Shown here: positions 23,947 to 33,589 of the stretch, piece after piece
Position numbering within the stretch: position 1 is the first letter of the stretch
Layout: each line of letters starts with the position of its first letter
Origin: Azospirillum lipoferum
GTDB lineage: Bacteria > Pseudomonadota > Alphaproteobacteria > Azospirillales > Azospirillaceae
NCBI RefSeq assembly: GCF_024170005.1
Contig: NZ_JALJXJ010000002.1
Location: forward strand, 558,001 to 622,000
Reading direction: 5' to 3'
DNA length: 64,000 nucleotides
Made by a program: the position numbers and the translations under genes
Notes under the pieces: model-generated
The model's database searches: none
What the model saw: only the letters and a program-made list of their open reading frames with translations
What the model was told of the DNA's origin: nothing

Positions 23947-24102
23947 TCAGAGCCGGCCCATCAGCAGCAGAACGATCAGGACGATCAGCAGCACGCCAAG
24001 GATGCCGCTGGGGCCATAGCCCCAGCCGCGGCTGTGCGGCCAAGCCGGGACGGCACCGAGAAGCAGCAGAATCAGGATGATGAGCAGAATCGTGCCGAGC
24101 AT
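23947..24102 (-). CDS. DUF3309-family membrane micro-protein
   Basis: The 51-aa product has two hydrophobic helices (GTILLIILILLLLGAVPAW and GILGVLLIVLIVLLLMGRL) joined by the family-typical PHSRGWGYGPSG turn. The ATG at 24102 follows GGGAGAAGG closely. Its promoter region holds an exact EcfG-type motif (24151-24175), so it is probably induced by the general stress response. The biochemical role of DUF3309 is unknown. Confidence 0.85.
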   Translation of the reverse strand: MLGTILLIILILLLLGAVPAWPHSRGWGYGPSGILGVLLIVLIVLLLMGRL

Positions 24103-24427
24103 GGCCTTCTCCCTTCTGGTGGAGCCTTTGTGACGGACAAGCGGAACCTCAACGGCATCCTCTGGACTTTGTTCCTGTCCGGCCCGAACGTGACGGTTCG
24201 CCACCACCAAGGAGGGATGCCGCTCCACCGGCTCCCCCCGAACGCGACGCCGCTGATCTTTCGGCGAGTTCACGCCTGTTGACGGACGGCGCAGGGCCGC
24301 TTAGGCTCCCAGCCATGAACGTGCATCACCTCGACGGCATTCTGCGAATTAGCGGCCCGGTTCTCCTTTGAGAGCCGGGGATTTCGCTCGTCCATTCCGC
24401 AGAACCGTCTGAAGGCCCGATCACGCC
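24103..24427. other. Divergent 325-nt region between DUF3309 and ACT-like genes
   Basis: It contains the EcfG-type promoter for the minus-strand gene. I see no further gene: the open frames are short and unlike proteins. A GAAGG about 12 nt before 24428 could serve the plus-strand gene. Confidence 0.5.
24151..24175 (-). promoter_or_regulatory. EcfG (general stress sigma)-type promoter
   Basis: On the minus strand GGAAC (24175-24171) is separated by exactly 16 nt from CGTT (24154-24151). This matches the alphaproteobacterial EcfG consensus GGAAC-N16/17-CGTT. Transcription would start near 24144, leaving a leader of about 40 nt before the DUF3309 ATG at 24102. Confidence 0.7.
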
Positions 24428-24793
24428 ATGTCCAGCACCGTGAACACCCACGCCGTCAACACCGCTCCTGCGTCCGCCTCGGATGCGCGGGCCATTGCAC
24501 CCGGCCGCCGGGTCGTCTTTGCCCTGGTCGCCGACGCCGATCCCGGCACCCTCCCCCGCGTTCTGGAATATGTTGCCAAGCGCGGACTGGTCCCGCTGGC
24601 GCTGCACAGCCGGCTGACCGGCGATATGCTCGACATCGTCCTGGAGGTCGGCGACCTGCCCCAGGCGGAAACCGACCATATCGGCCGCTGCCTGGGGCAA
24701 ATCCCGATGGTGGCGCGTGTTACCGTGACCGAACTGGCTGCGAAGGCTGATCCAGGTGCCGAGCTGGTCGCAGATTTGGTGGCGGCAGAATAG
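24428..24793 (+). CDS. Small ACT-like domain protein
   Basis: 121 aa. After a 25-residue Ala/Ser/Thr-rich start the sequence has the beta-alpha-beta pattern of an ACT domain: RVVFALVADADPGTLPRVLEYVAKRG, LVPLALHSRLTG, DMLDIVLEVGD, then a helix and VARVTVTEL. The DxxPGxLxRV pattern resembles the small regulatory subunit of acetolactate synthase and similar ligand-binding modules. No enzyme gene is adjacent, so the partner is unknown. It is convergent with pssA. Confidence 0.65.
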   Translation: MSSTVNTHAVNTAPASASDARAIAPGRRVVFALVADADPGTLPRVLEYVAKRGLVPLALHSRLTGDMLDIVLEVGDLPQAETDHIGRCLGQIPMVARVTVTELAAKADPGAELVADLVAAE

Positions 24794-24809
24794 GGAAAGG
24801 GGAAGCCGG

Positions 24810-25721
24810 TCAGACCGGCTTCCGTACCTCGCCTTCGGAAGTCGCTGCTTCCGTGGCTTGCGACTCCGTCTCCTGCGCGTCGGGCGCCTCTTCCCCGATC
24901 TCCGTCCGCATCAGTTCCGCGGCCCGTTGCAGCTTGCGGAACTGGGCGATGGAGAATGGCAGGCTGACCATATAGGCGATGCCGACGATGGACAGCGTCC
25001 ACCAGGGCTGGCTGACCATCATTGCCGCCAGCAGGCCGACACCGGCCAGCGCCGGCACCACCCAATGGGCTGGAACCTGGGCGCCCTTGAAGGAGAAGGT
25101 CGGCAGGGTGCTGACCATCAGGCCGCCGATCAGCAGAGTCCACGGCACGATGACCGCAGGATGTCCGGGGAACTGCGGTCCGATCTCGAAGCCCAGGATC
25201 ATCGGCAGCAGGACGAGGCCGGCGCCGGCCGGCGCCGGCACGCCGGTGAAGTAGTTGTAGGCCCAGGGCGGCAGGTCGACGACGCCGAGCCGCGAGTTGA
25301 AGCGGGCCAGACGCAACGCGCAGCACACGGCATAGGCCATGGCGGCGATCCAGCCCAGGCTGCCGGCACCGTTCAGACCCCACAGATACATCATGAAAGC
25401 CGGGGCGACGCCGAAGCTGATCGCATCGGACAGGCTGTCCAGTTCCGCCCCGAACTTGCTCTGCCCGTTCAGCAGGCGGGCGATCCGGCCATCCAGTGCA
25501 TCCAGGATGGCTGCGATGACGATAGCGATGACCGCAGGCTCCCACCGCTCCTGCATGGCGAATCGGATCGCCGTCAAGCCGGAGCAGAGCGCCAGCACCG
25601 TCAGCACGTTCGGCAGCAGGTGGTTGATCGACAGCCCCTTCAGCCGCGGGTGCGGCCGGCCGGGGCGACGGGCACGGCGCGGGCGGAAGATCTGCTGGCG
25701 GAAGACGGGCGGCCGCTTCAT
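24810..25721 (-). CDS. pssA: CDP-diacylglycerol-serine O-phosphatidyltransferase
   Basis: Integral membrane enzyme making phosphatidylserine. The CDP-alcohol phosphotransferase signature DG..AR........G...D...D is present ([20 protein letters not shown], then LSD). Several hydrophobic segments follow and the C-terminal ~35 residues are acidic and soluble. The 303-aa product overlaps psd by 4 nt (25718-25721), so the two steps to phosphatidylethanolamine are translationally coupled. The basic N-terminus ([20 protein letters not shown]) is unusually Arg-rich. Confidence 0.95.
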   Translation of the reverse strand: MKRPPVFRQQIFRPRRARRPGRPHPRLKGLSINHLLPNVLTVLALCSGLTAIRFAMQERWEPAVIAIVIAAILDALDGRIARLLNGQSKFGAELDSLSDAISFGVAPAFMMYLWGLNGAGSLGWIAAMAYAVCCALRLARFNSRLGVVDLPPWAYNYFTGVPAPAGAGLVLLPMILGFEIGPQFPGHPAVIVPWTLLIGGLMVSTLPTFSFKGAQVPAHWVVPALAGVGLLAAMMVSQPWWTLSIVGIAYMVSLPFSIAQFRKLQRAAELMRTEIGEEAPDAQETESQATEAATSEGEVRKPV

Positions 25722-26416
25722 CGCCGCACGTCCCCCTGCCGTTGCGGCTCGGTGCCGTTCAGGTCAGCCAGGATGGTCTCGCCACCGATGGCGGTCTGGC
25801 CGACGCAGACCAGCGGGGCGACGCCGTCCGGCAGATAGATATCCGTGCGGCTGCCGAATCGGATCAGGCCGAACCGCTCGCCCGCCTTCACCTCCTGCCC
25901 GGCCTTGACCCACCACAGGATGCGGCGCGCCACCAGACCGGCGATCTGGACATAGGCGATCTCGCGCCCGTCCGGCAGGCGGTGGCGGAAGGCCATCCGC
26001 TCGTTCTCGTCGCTCGCCTTGTCCAGTGCGGCGTTGACGAAGGTACCCTTGTGGTATTCGGCCGCCACGATGGTGCCGTCGGCCGGCACGCGGTTGACGT
26101 GGACGTTGAAGACGTTGAGGAAGACGCTGATGCGGGTCAATGCCTTGTCGCCCATGCCCAGTTCCTTGGGCGGAACCGCCTGGACGATCATAGTCACCCG
26201 CCCGTCGGCCGGGCTGACCAGCAGGCCGGGCCGCGTCGGCGTCACCCGATCGGGATCGCGGAAGAAATAGGCGCACCACAGGGTGAGCACCAGACCGATC
26301 CAGCCGAGCGGCGCCCAGACGGCAAGACCCAGGATCAGGGAAACCACCGCGAATCCGGCGATGAAGGGCCAGCCGGCACGATGGATGGGGACGACGACGG
26401 TATCGATGGCGGACAT
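25718..26416 (-). CDS. psd: Phosphatidylserine decarboxylase, short type
   Basis: Pyruvoyl enzyme converting phosphatidylserine to phosphatidylethanolamine. The 232-aa length and the C-terminal site [11 protein letters not shown], cleaved between Gly and Ser to form the pyruvoyl group, mark the short form common in alphaproteobacteria and archaea rather than the E. coli LGST type. An N-terminal hydrophobic stretch ([19 protein letters not shown]) would anchor it in the membrane. ATG 26416 is preferred; the frame extends to 26476. First gene of the psd-pssA operon. Confidence 0.94.
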   Translation of the reverse strand: MSAIDTVVVPIHRAGWPFIAGFAVVSLILGLAVWAPLGWIGLVLTLWCAYFFRDPDRVTPTRPGLLVSPADGRVTMIVQAVPPKELGMGDKALTRISVFLNVFNVHVNRVPADGTIVAAEYHKGTFVNAALDKASDENERMAFRHRLPDGREIAYVQIAGLVARRILWWVKAGQEVKAGERFGLIRFGSRTDIYLPDGVAPLVCVGQTAIGGETILADLNGTEPQRQGDVRR

Positions 26417-26547
26417 CGCCTGCTTTCTTCGTATTTTCAGACCACAGCGAACAGCCATTCTAGCTGTGCGTTGCATGCCTTTACAGAATTTTAGCGGCCG
26501 GGGCCCATGCTGTCGTCTCCGTCGCCCCAGAAGCCGAGCGTGCCGCC

Positions 26548-27018
26548 TTGTCCGTTCCCGATCTGAAGACCATTCAATCGCTGGCCGAAGTGCCGGACGG
26601 CGCCCTGCCGATCAACCCCGGCTCGATCGAAGTGACGCCGGAAGGCGTTCTCGGCATCGCCAAGCCGCCCCGCCCCTGCAAGCTGACCTTCATGGCCGAC
26701 GGCCTGCCCTTCAACGTCGCGGTGCGGCATGAAAGCGACGAGGAAGGCGGCGGGTCGATCTGCCAGATTTGGGCCGACGTCGGCCATGTGCCCTACACCG
26801 CCCAGGCCCCGGAACGCCGACGCGCCCTGCTGGCCGTCCTGCGCGGGATCGAGGGGCTGCCGCATGTCCGCTTCATCGTCCAGGGCGGACAGAAGATCAT
26901 CCTGTTCTCGGAAATCCGGCTGGAACACCACGCCTCGCCCGAGGACCTGTTCCACCAGACCATCCTGGTCCTTCAGGAAGCGCGTCCGTTCCTGCGGCTG
27001 CTGGGCGAGTATCTGTAA
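26548..27018 (+). CDS. Conserved-looking hypothetical protein
   Basis: I recognise no family. The 156-aa product is soluble and alpha/beta: a Pro-rich start, then [34 protein letters not shown], a helix ([14 protein letters not shown]), [20 protein letters not shown] and a C-terminal helix. The pattern recalls small chaperone-like or YbjN-like folds, but that is only an impression. No ATG is in frame; the best start is TTG 26548 with a weak ribosome site, and the frame stays open upstream, so the N-terminus is uncertain. It is divergent from psd and convergent with the DUF29 gene. Confidence 0.6.
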   Translation: MSVPDLKTIQSLAEVPDGALPINPGSIEVTPEGVLGIAKPPRPCKLTFMADGLPFNVAVRHESDEEGGGSICQIWADVGHVPYTAQAPERRRALLAVLRGIEGLPHVRFIVQGGQKIILFSEIRLEHHASPEDLFHQTILVLQEARPFLRLLGEYL

Positions 27019-27038
27019 GGCGGGCGGCCGGAATTCTT

Positions 27039-27479
27039 CTAGCCTTCCGGCCAGAATCCCTCGTCCATGATCTCGGCGAAGCTCCACGGACACTGGACGG
27101 GGAACGCCGCCTCGTCGATTCCCGTTTCGGCAGCGGCATCGCGCCGCGCCAGCCGGTAAGCGTCGGCCATCGATTCGCCCAGCTTCGACTTCAGGCTTGG
27201 ATTGTCACGCAGGTGCGTTTCGATTTCATCGCGGCTGTTGGCGACCGAAAGACGCCAAGAGTTGCCGCGGCGGGCCGGCTGATGCTCCCATTTCAGCAGA
27301 TGGTGCAGGAGCACGCGCAGCCGGCCGACCAGTTCCCGCTACTCGGTCTTGCCCATGCTCTCGATCTCCTCGGCGATGTGTTCGATATCCGCCGCGTCGA
27401 GTTTGCCGGCCCGAAGAATGGCGGCCTGTTCGTTCGCCCAGGCGTAGAAATCGCTGTCGTAGAGGCTGCTTCCGTCCAT
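27039..27479 (-). pseudogene. DUF29-family gene interrupted by an in-frame amber codon
   Basis: From ATG 27479 (behind GGGGAGGTGGACG, an excellent ribosome site) the frame reads MDGSSLYDSDFYAWANEQ and continues as a typical DUF29 N-terminus. TAG then appears at codon 47 (27341-27339) in GKTE*RELVGRL. The same frame continues without further interruption through LRVLLHHLLKWEHQP and a normal C-terminus to a TAG at 27041-27039, 146 codons in all. A one-base change of the amber codon would give a standard DUF29 protein. It is therefore a very young pseudogene, an amber readthrough case, or a base-calling error. The function of DUF29 is unknown. Confidence 0.8.
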
Positions 27480-27566
27480 CGTCCACCTCCCCACATCAGC
27501 CCACATCGCCGGCCGGCACGGACGGGCCGGAGGCTCTCACCCCCGGTCCACCGCGCCGCACAGTGC

Positions 27567-28643
27567 TTACTTCGGAACCTTGCCCTGCACGCCTTCGACG
27601 TACCAGTCCATCTTCAGGATCTGCTCGTCGGTGGCGGTCTTGCCTTCCGGGATCACGACCTTGCCGGACTGGTCCTTGACCGGGCCCTGGAAGGAGTGGC
27701 GCTTGCCCGACACGATGTCGGCCTTGATCTGGTCGGCAAGCTTCACGACGTCGGCCGGAATGGCCGGGTTGTAGGGGGCCAGCTCGACCATGCCGGTGCT
27801 GATGCCGCCCCAGGTGTCGATCGGCTTCCATGTGCCGTCCAGAACCGCTTTCACCCGGTTGACGTAATAGCCGTTCCAGTCCTCGACGATCGCGGTCAGG
27901 TGCGACTTCGGACCGAAACGGGTCATGTCGGACGACTGACCGACCGACCACAGGCCACGTTCCTGTGCGGTCTGGATCGGGGCCGGGCTGTCGGTGTGCT
28001 GGACGATCACGTCCGCACCCTGGTCGATCAGCGCCTTGGCCGCCTCGGCTTCCTTGCCGGGGTCGTACCAGCTGTTGACCCAGACCACGCGGACCTCCGC
28101 CTTCGGATTCTGCTCGCGCAGCGCGATGGTGAAGGCGTTGATGCCGCCGACCACCTCGGGAATCGGGTAGGAACCGATGTAGCCGATGATGTTCGACTTG
28201 GTCATCTTGCCGGCGATGGCACCAACGACCGTGCGGCCCTCATAGAAGCGGCCCGAATAGGTCGCGACATTCTCGGCGCGCTTGTAGCCGGTGGCGTGCT
28301 CGAATTTCACGTCGGGATGGCGCTTGGCCACCTTCAGCGTCGGGTTCATGAAGCCGAAGGAGGTGGTGAAGATCAGCTTGTGGCCGCTGGCGGCCAGTTG
28401 CTCGATCACGCGCTCGGCATCCGCGCCTTCCGGCACATTCTCGACGAAGGTGGTGGTGACCTTGTCGCCCAGCGCCTTCTCCACGGCCAGACGGCCCTGG
28501 TCGTGCTGATAGCTGTAGCCGTGGTCGCTGACCGGGCCGACATAGACGAAGCCGACCTTCAGTTTCTCCTGCGCAAAGGCGGAGCCCATGCCCACACTCA
28601 GCGCGATCGCGGCGCCGGCCAGACCCAGCACCGTCTTGCCCAT
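27567..28643 (-). CDS. BMP-family (nucleoside-type) ABC transporter substrate-binding protein
   Basis: Periplasmic binding protein of the BMP/PnrA/Med family, which captures nucleosides or purines. The start at 28643 follows AGAAGGA and gives a signal peptide (VLGLAGAAIALSVGMGSAFAQ). The mature protein begins EKLKVGFVYVGPVSDHGYSY, the typical family opening, and contains DVIVQHTDSPAPIQ and a conserved C-terminus. Total 358 aa. Last gene of a four-gene operon read from 32.4 kb downwards. Confidence 0.94.
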   Translation of the reverse strand: MGKTVLGLAGAAIALSVGMGSAFAQEKLKVGFVYVGPVSDHGYSYQHDQGRLAVEKALGDKVTTTFVENVPEGADAERVIEQLAASGHKLIFTTSFGFMNPTLKVAKRHPDVKFEHATGYKRAENVATYSGRFYEGRTVVGAIAGKMTKSNIIGYIGSYPIPEVVGGINAFTIALREQNPKAEVRVVWVNSWYDPGKEAEAAKALIDQGADVIVQHTDSPAPIQTAQERGLWSVGQSSDMTRFGPKSHLTAIVEDWNGYYVNRVKAVLDGTWKPIDTWGGISTGMVELAPYNPAIPADVVKLADQIKADIVSGKRHSFQGPVKDQSGKVVIPEGKTATDEQILKMDWYVEGVQGKVPK

Positions 28644-28721
28644 CGTCCTTCTGTTCACGTCGACGCTCCTTGTTCTTGATGTCGTGAGATATGGGCTTTG
28701 TTTCGTTTTCAAAACGACGCG

Positions 28722-29651
28722 TCAAGCATCGGGATGAAACAGTTTTCCCAGACAGGCCGGCGCGTTCAGGCGGATGCGGGCGACGTCCCGCGAAATCAGC
28801 ACCAGGACCAGAACGGTAGCCAGATACGGCAGCATCGACAAGAGCTGCGACGGCACGTCGATGCCCAGCCCCTGGACATGCAGCTGAAGGATGGTGACAC
28901 CGCCGAACAGCCAGGCGCCCAGCATGGCTCGGACCGGCTTCCAGGTGGCGAAGACCACCAGCGCCAGCGCGATCCAGCCGCGGCCCGACGTCATGTTTTC
29001 CGCCCACATCGGCGTGTAGTCCATCGACAGGAAGGCGCCTCCCAGCCCGGCCATGGCCCCGCCGAACAGCACGGCGAGGAAGCGGATGCGCAGAACCTTG
29101 TAGCCCAGCGCGTGGGCGGCCGTGTGGTTCTCCCCCACCGCGCGCAGGACGAGGCCGGCGCGGGTACGGTAGAGGAACAGATGGACCAGCGGCACCGCGG
29201 CCACCGCCAGATAGACCATGATGTCCTGGCCGAACAGCGCCTGCCCCACCACCGGCAGGTCGGTCAGGCCGGGGACGTACAGCTTGGGCAGTCCCTCCAG
29301 CGGGATGCCGACGAAGCCCTGGCCGATCAGCGCCGACAGGCCGACACCGAACAGGGTCAGCGCAAGGCCGGTCGCCACCTGGTTGGCCAGCAGGAACAGG
29401 GTCAGCACGGCGAACAGCGAAGAGGTGGCGGCACCGGCGAACGCTGCGGCGAGGAAGCCGGTGACGGCGCTGCCGGTCTGCACCGTCACGGCGAAGCCGC
29501 AGACGGCCCCCACCAGCATCATGCCCTCGACACCCAGGTTGAGGACGCCTGACTTCTCCACCACCAGTTCGCCGAGTGCGGCGAACAGCAACGGCGTCGC
29601 CGCCGCGAACATGGCGGCCAGGATCGGGCCGATCAGGGCAAGGTCATTCAT
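28722..29651 (-). CDS. Nucleoside-type ABC transporter permease (second subunit)
   Basis: BPD_transp_2-type permease with 8-9 hydrophobic helices, 309 aa. ELVVEKSGVLNLGVEGMMLVGA near the start and GLVLRAVGENHTAAHALGYK mid-protein are typical of YufQ/BmpD-like subunits. The ATG at 29651 overlaps the stop of the partner permease (ATGA, 29648-29651). The frame remains open far upstream, but that part is the shadow of the other permease. Confidence 0.94.
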   Translation of the reverse strand: MNDLALIGPILAAMFAAATPLLFAALGELVVEKSGVLNLGVEGMMLVGAVCGFAVTVQTGSAVTGFLAAAFAGAATSSLFAVLTLFLLANQVATGLALTLFGVGLSALIGQGFVGIPLEGLPKLYVPGLTDLPVVGQALFGQDIMVYLAVAAVPLVHLFLYRTRAGLVLRAVGENHTAAHALGYKVLRIRFLAVLFGGAMAGLGGAFLSMDYTPMWAENMTSGRGWIALALVVFATWKPVRAMLGAWLFGGVTILQLHVQGLGIDVPSQLLSMLPYLATVLVLVLISRDVARIRLNAPACLGKLFHPDA

Positions 29652-30724
29652 GCCGCGGCCCTCCGCACACCGAAGCGGACCCGGTAGCGGATCAGCACGT
29701 CGCTCGCCAACAGGAAGAACAGAAGCATGCCCTGGAACACTCCGGTGATGGCCTTGGGCAGACCCATGGCGATCTGCGCCGCCTCGCCGCCGATGAAGGA
29801 CAGCGCCATCAGCAGGGCCGCCAGCAGGATACCCACCGGGTGCAGCCGGCCCAGAAAGGCGACGATGATCGCGGTATAGCCGTAGCCGGGCGAGATGCTT
29901 GCGGTGACCTGCCCGATTGGTCCGGCGATCTCGCCCATGCCGGCGATGCCCGCCAGGGCGCCCGACAGCAGCAGCGTCAGCCAGACGATGCGCTTCTGGT
30001 CGAAGCCGGCATAACCGGCGGCAGCCGGTGTCAGGCCGATCACCTTGATCTGGAAACCGATGAAGGTCCGCGCGATCAGCAGCCAGCCGCCGGCCACCGC
30101 TGCCAGGGCGAACAGCGCGCCGAGATGGACGCGGGTCCCGCTCCACAGGATCGGCAGCACGGCATCGGCCTCGAACAGCCGCGATTCGGGGAAGGCGAAG
30201 CCGTCGGGATCGCGATAGGGGCCATGCACCAGATAGTTCAGCAGCAGAAGCGCGACATAGTTCAGCATCAGGCTGGTCAGGATCTCGCTGGCGTTGAAGC
30301 GCAGCCGCAGATAGGCCGGCACCGCCGCCCACACCGCCCCGCCGATCGCACCGCCGATCACCATCAGCGGCAGCAGCCACCAGCCGCCCTCGCCATAGAA
30401 GGCCAGCGCCAGCCCGCCGCCGGTGATGGCGCCCAGTGTCAGCTGCCCTTCGGCACCGATGTTCCAGACATTGGCGCGGAAACCGATGGCGAGCCCAACG
30501 GCGCACAGCACCAGCGGCGTCGCCTTCACTACCAGTTCGCCCAATCCGCGGACCGACGTCACCGGCGCGACAAAGAAGGAATAGAGCGCCTTCAGCGGGT
30601 CGAAGCCCATCGCCAGGAACAGGATGAAGCCGCTGAGCAGGGTCAACGCCACCGCCAGCAGCGGCGTGGCATAGACCATGGTCTTCGACGCCTGCCCGCG
30701 CGGCTCAAGACGGATGAAGCTCAT
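29648..30724 (-). CDS. Nucleoside-type ABC transporter permease (first subunit)
   Basis: 358-aa partner permease of the YufP/BmpC type. After a short cytoplasmic start come a membrane helix (LLAVALTLLSGFILFLAMG), a periplasmic loop, and KATPLVLCAVGLAIGFRANVWNIGAEGQLTLGA, the family signature. FNASEILTSLMLNYVALLLLNYL and repeated helices follow. It begins 27 nt after the ATPase stop and is translationally coupled to the second permease. Confidence 0.95.
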   Translation of the reverse strand: MSFIRLEPRGQASKTMVYATPLLAVALTLLSGFILFLAMGFDPLKALYSFFVAPVTSVRGLGELVVKATPLVLCAVGLAIGFRANVWNIGAEGQLTLGAITGGGLALAFYGEGGWWLLPLMVIGGAIGGAVWAAVPAYLRLRFNASEILTSLMLNYVALLLLNYLVHGPYRDPDGFAFPESRLFEADAVLPILWSGTRVHLGALFALAAVAGGWLLIARTFIGFQIKVIGLTPAAAGYAGFDQKRIVWLTLLLSGALAGIAGMGEIAGPIGQVTASISPGYGYTAIIVAFLGRLHPVGILLAALLMALSFIGGEAAQIAMGLPKAITGVFQGMLLFFLLASDVLIRYRVRFGVRRAAA

Positions 30725-30751
30725 GCGGCGTCTCCGGTGCTCACATACACA

Positions 30752-32380
30752 TCAGACCGCACGCGTGATCTCCCCGTCTTCGTCCGGCGGCGTGCCGAAC
30801 AGGCCGCCCATCAGCAGGCCGATGCGTTCCACCGTCGTCTCATGCGTCGGCCGGCTGTCGGACAGGCGGCCGTGGAACAGCACGGAAATCCGGTCGCTCA
30901 GCACAAACAGCTCGTCCAGATCCTGGCTGATGACCAGCACCGCGGCGCCCGAGCGCGCCAGATCGATCAGCGCCTTATGAATCGCCGCAGCGGCGCCTGC
31001 ATCGACGCCCCAGGTGGGTTGGCCGACGACCAGAAGCTTCGGTTTCTGCAGGATTTCGCGGCCGATGATGAATTTCTGAAGGTTGCCGCCTGACAGCGAC
31101 CGCGCCTCCGCCCGGTGTCCATGGGCGACGACGTTGAAGCCGCGGATGATCGTTTCGGCATAGGCCCGGGCGCGGGCGAAATGGACCATGCCGCCGCGCA
31201 CCAGCGGCTTGCGGGCATAGCCGGACAGCAGCGCATTCTCCGACAGGCTGAGTTCCGGCACCGCACCGCGGCCCAGCCGCTCCTCCGGCACGAAGGCAAG
31301 GCCGAGCGCGCGGCGGGCCCGCGGTCCGAGATGTCCGGCCGACCTGCCCTCGATCACCACGGCGCCGGTATCAGCCAGCAGCGCCTCGCCGCTCAGCGCC
31401 GCCATCAGTTCTGCCTGGCCGTTGCCGGCGACACCGGCGATGCCGAGGATCTCGCCGGCCCGCACCTCGAAGTTGACGTCCTTCAGGTTGGTGGCGAAAG
31501 GGTTGTCGGAGGTGGTGGACAGGTGGCGCACCGTCAGGCGCGCCGCCCCGGCGGCACCCTGCGGCGGCCGTTCGGGAGTGGACAGCTCCGCCCCCATCAT
31601 CATCTCGGCGAGGCTGCGCGCGGTCTCCTGCCGCGGGTCGGTGGCCCCCACCACCTTGCCGGCGCGCAGCACGGTGGCGCGGCTGCATAGCGCGCGGATT
31701 TCCTCCAGCTTGTGCGAGATGTAGAGGATCGTGCAGCCCTCCGCCGCCAGGACGCGCAACGTCTCGAACAGCTTGGCCGCCTCCTGCGGCGTCAGGACGG
31801 AGGTCGGCTCGTCCATGATCAGCAGCTTCGGGTCCTGCAACAGGCAGCGCACGATCTCCACCCGCTGCCGCTCGCCCACCGACAGGTGGAAGACATGGCG
31901 GCCGGGATCGAGCGCCAGCCCGTAGCGTTCCGACACTTCGCGGATGCGGCCGGCGAGTTGATCCATCGGCCCGGCATTGTCGAGGCCGAGCGCGATGTTC
32001 TCCGTCACCGTCAGCGTGTCGAACAGCGAGAAATGCTGGAACACCATGCCGATGCCGAGCCGGCGCGCGCCGGCCGGGTCGGGCACCGTCGTCTCCGCCC
32101 CCTGCCACAGCATCGTGCCGGAATCGGGGTGCAGCACCCCGTAGATCATCTTGACCAGGGTGGACTTGCCGGCCCCGTTCTCCCCCAGCAGCGCATGGAT
32201 CTCGCCCGGTTGCAGGACGAGGTCGACATGGTCGTTGGCCAGACAGCCGGGGAAACGCTTGGTGATGCCGCGCAGCTCCAGGCGGGGCGGCAGAGCGACT
32301 GGGGGAAAGGTCTCGGCGTGCGAAGGCAAGGAGGAGCAATCCGGGAAAAGGTCAAACCTGCATGGCATTGCCAAAGCCAT
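30752..32380 (-). CDS. Nucleoside-type ABC transporter ATP-binding protein (two ATPase domains)
   Basis: Fused double ATPase that drives the BMP-family importer. Domain 1 has Walker A GENGAGKST, signature LSVGERQRVEI and Walker B LLIMDEPTS. Domain 2 has a degenerate Walker A (GVAGNGQAELM) and signature LSGGNLQKFIIGREI, the usual asymmetry of sugar/nucleoside ATPases. The 5' end is uncertain: ATG 32380 or 32368 are possible, and homology in the sense of conserved sequence starts only at LELRGITKRFPG. A TTGACG-N17-ATTACT candidate promoter (32426-32398, minus) lies so close that the downstream start may be real. First gene of the operon. Confidence 0.93.
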   Translation of the reverse strand: MALAMPCRFDLFPDCSSLPSHAETFPPVALPPRLELRGITKRFPGCLANDHVDLVLQPGEIHALLGENGAGKSTLVKMIYGVLHPDSGTMLWQGAETTVPDPAGARRLGIGMVFQHFSLFDTLTVTENIALGLDNAGPMDQLAGRIREVSERYGLALDPGRHVFHLSVGERQRVEIVRCLLQDPKLLIMDEPTSVLTPQEAAKLFETLRVLAAEGCTILYISHKLEEIRALCSRATVLRAGKVVGATDPRQETARSLAEMMMGAELSTPERPPQGAAGAARLTVRHLSTTSDNPFATNLKDVNFEVRAGEILGIAGVAGNGQAELMAALSGEALLADTGAVVIEGRSAGHLGPRARRALGLAFVPEERLGRGAVPELSLSENALLSGYARKPLVRGGMVHFARARAYAETIIRGFNVVAHGHRAEARSLSGGNLQKFIIGREILQKPKLLVVGQPTWGVDAGAAAAIHKALIDLARSGAAVLVISQDLDELFVLSDRISVLFHGRLSDSRPTHETTVERIGLLMGGLFGTPPDEDGEITRAV

Positions 32381-32580
32381 GCCACCGCTACGAACAGAGT
32401 AATCCGGCGGCACCACCGGGCGTCAACAATCGATCCTCTGCCCAACGGGGATGCATCTGCCGCTTTGGTCATCATGCCACAGTCGCTTCCGGCAACCCAG
32501 CCTTTCGCAGTGCGGTAGACACTTGCCAGAGGAGCCGTTCGGCCCAACACTTCAGTCGATCGGATGATGTGGAGGCAAGG

Positions 32581-33495
32581 ATGTCGGCGGGTTACGCGGT
32601 GCTGGACCAGCGGAGCGTGGTGGCGGTTTCGGGCGATGACCGCAAGGCCTTCCTGCAAGGGCTGGTGTCCAACGACGTGCTGCGGGTCACGCCGGACCAT
32701 GCCGCCTATGCCCTGTTCCTGACCCCGCAGGGCAAGTTCCTGCACGACTTCACGCTCGTCGAGTCGGGCAGCGGCGAGGACGCCGCGCTGCTTCTGGACC
32801 CGGAAACGGACCGCCGCGCCGACCTGCTGCGCCGGCTGAAGATGTACAAGCTGCGCTCCAAAATCGCCCTGGAGGACCGGGCGGAGCAGCTGCGTGTAGC
32901 CGTCACCTTCGGTGACGGCGCGCTGGAGGCGTTGGGATTGCCGGCCGAGCCGGGCGCGGCACGGCCCTTCGGCGGCGGCATCGCCTTCACCGACCCGCGG
33001 CTGCCGGCGCTGGGTGCCCGCCTGTTCCTGCCGGCGGACGGGGTCGCGGCGCTGGAAGCGGCAGGGTTGGCACTGCGAGATGTCGCGGAGTACGACAGGC
33101 TGCGCCTGTCGCTCGGCATCCCGGACGGCACGCTGGACCTCATCCCGGAAAAGTCGATCCCGCTGGAAAGCCGGATGGACGCGCTGAACGCCATCTCCTG
33201 GGACAAGGGCTGCTACATGGGACAGGAGCTGACCGCCCGCACCAAATACCGCGCCCTCATCAAGAAGAAGCTGTTCCCGGTCACCATCGACGGGCCGGCA
33301 CCGGAATCCGGCACCCCGGTCACGCTGGACGGCAGAGAGGCCGGCGAGGTGCGCAGCGGCCGCGATGGCGCCGCAATCGCCCTGTTGCGGTTGGAGGACG
33401 TGCAGCGTGCCGCCGAGACCGGGCTGACCTTCCAGGCAGGGTCCGCCGTACTGACGCCGAGCGAACCGGGGTGGGACCGTACCACGAAGGGTTAG
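32581..33495 (+). CDS. ygfZ: YgfZ/CAF17-type folate-binding protein
   Basis: Tetrahydrofolate-binding GcvT-like protein that supports assembly or repair of iron-sulfur enzymes. The conserved KGCYMGQELTART (family KGCYxGQE) contains the redox-active Cys. ALFLTPQGKFLHDF near residue 45 is also typical. The ATG at 32581 follows GGAGGCAAGG; the frame is open to 32362, but the extra residues are not protein-like. 304 aa. Divergent from the transporter operon. Confidence 0.93.
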   Translation: MSAGYAVLDQRSVVAVSGDDRKAFLQGLVSNDVLRVTPDHAAYALFLTPQGKFLHDFTLVESGSGEDAALLLDPETDRRADLLRRLKMYKLRSKIALEDRAEQLRVAVTFGDGALEALGLPAEPGAARPFGGGIAFTDPRLPALGARLFLPADGVAALEAAGLALRDVAEYDRLRLSLGIPDGTLDLIPEKSIPLESRMDALNAISWDKGCYMGQELTARTKYRALIKKKLFPVTIDGPAPESGTPVTLDGREAGEVRSGRDGAAIALLRLEDVQRAAETGLTFQAGSAVLTPSEPGWDRTTKG

Positions 33496-33589
33496 CCCCA
33501 CACCGAAAGAATTCCCGGAAGGAGTGATCAAACGGGCTGCGCTCCTGTTGTTCTGCTGTCTTCAGACACAACGCAAAAGGAGCCACCCC

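Noticed and set aside
28722..30506. A 594-codon reading of the second permease including a long N-terminal extension
   Set aside because: The extension is the out-of-frame shadow of the first permease; a coupled ATG at 29651 gives a normal-length protein.
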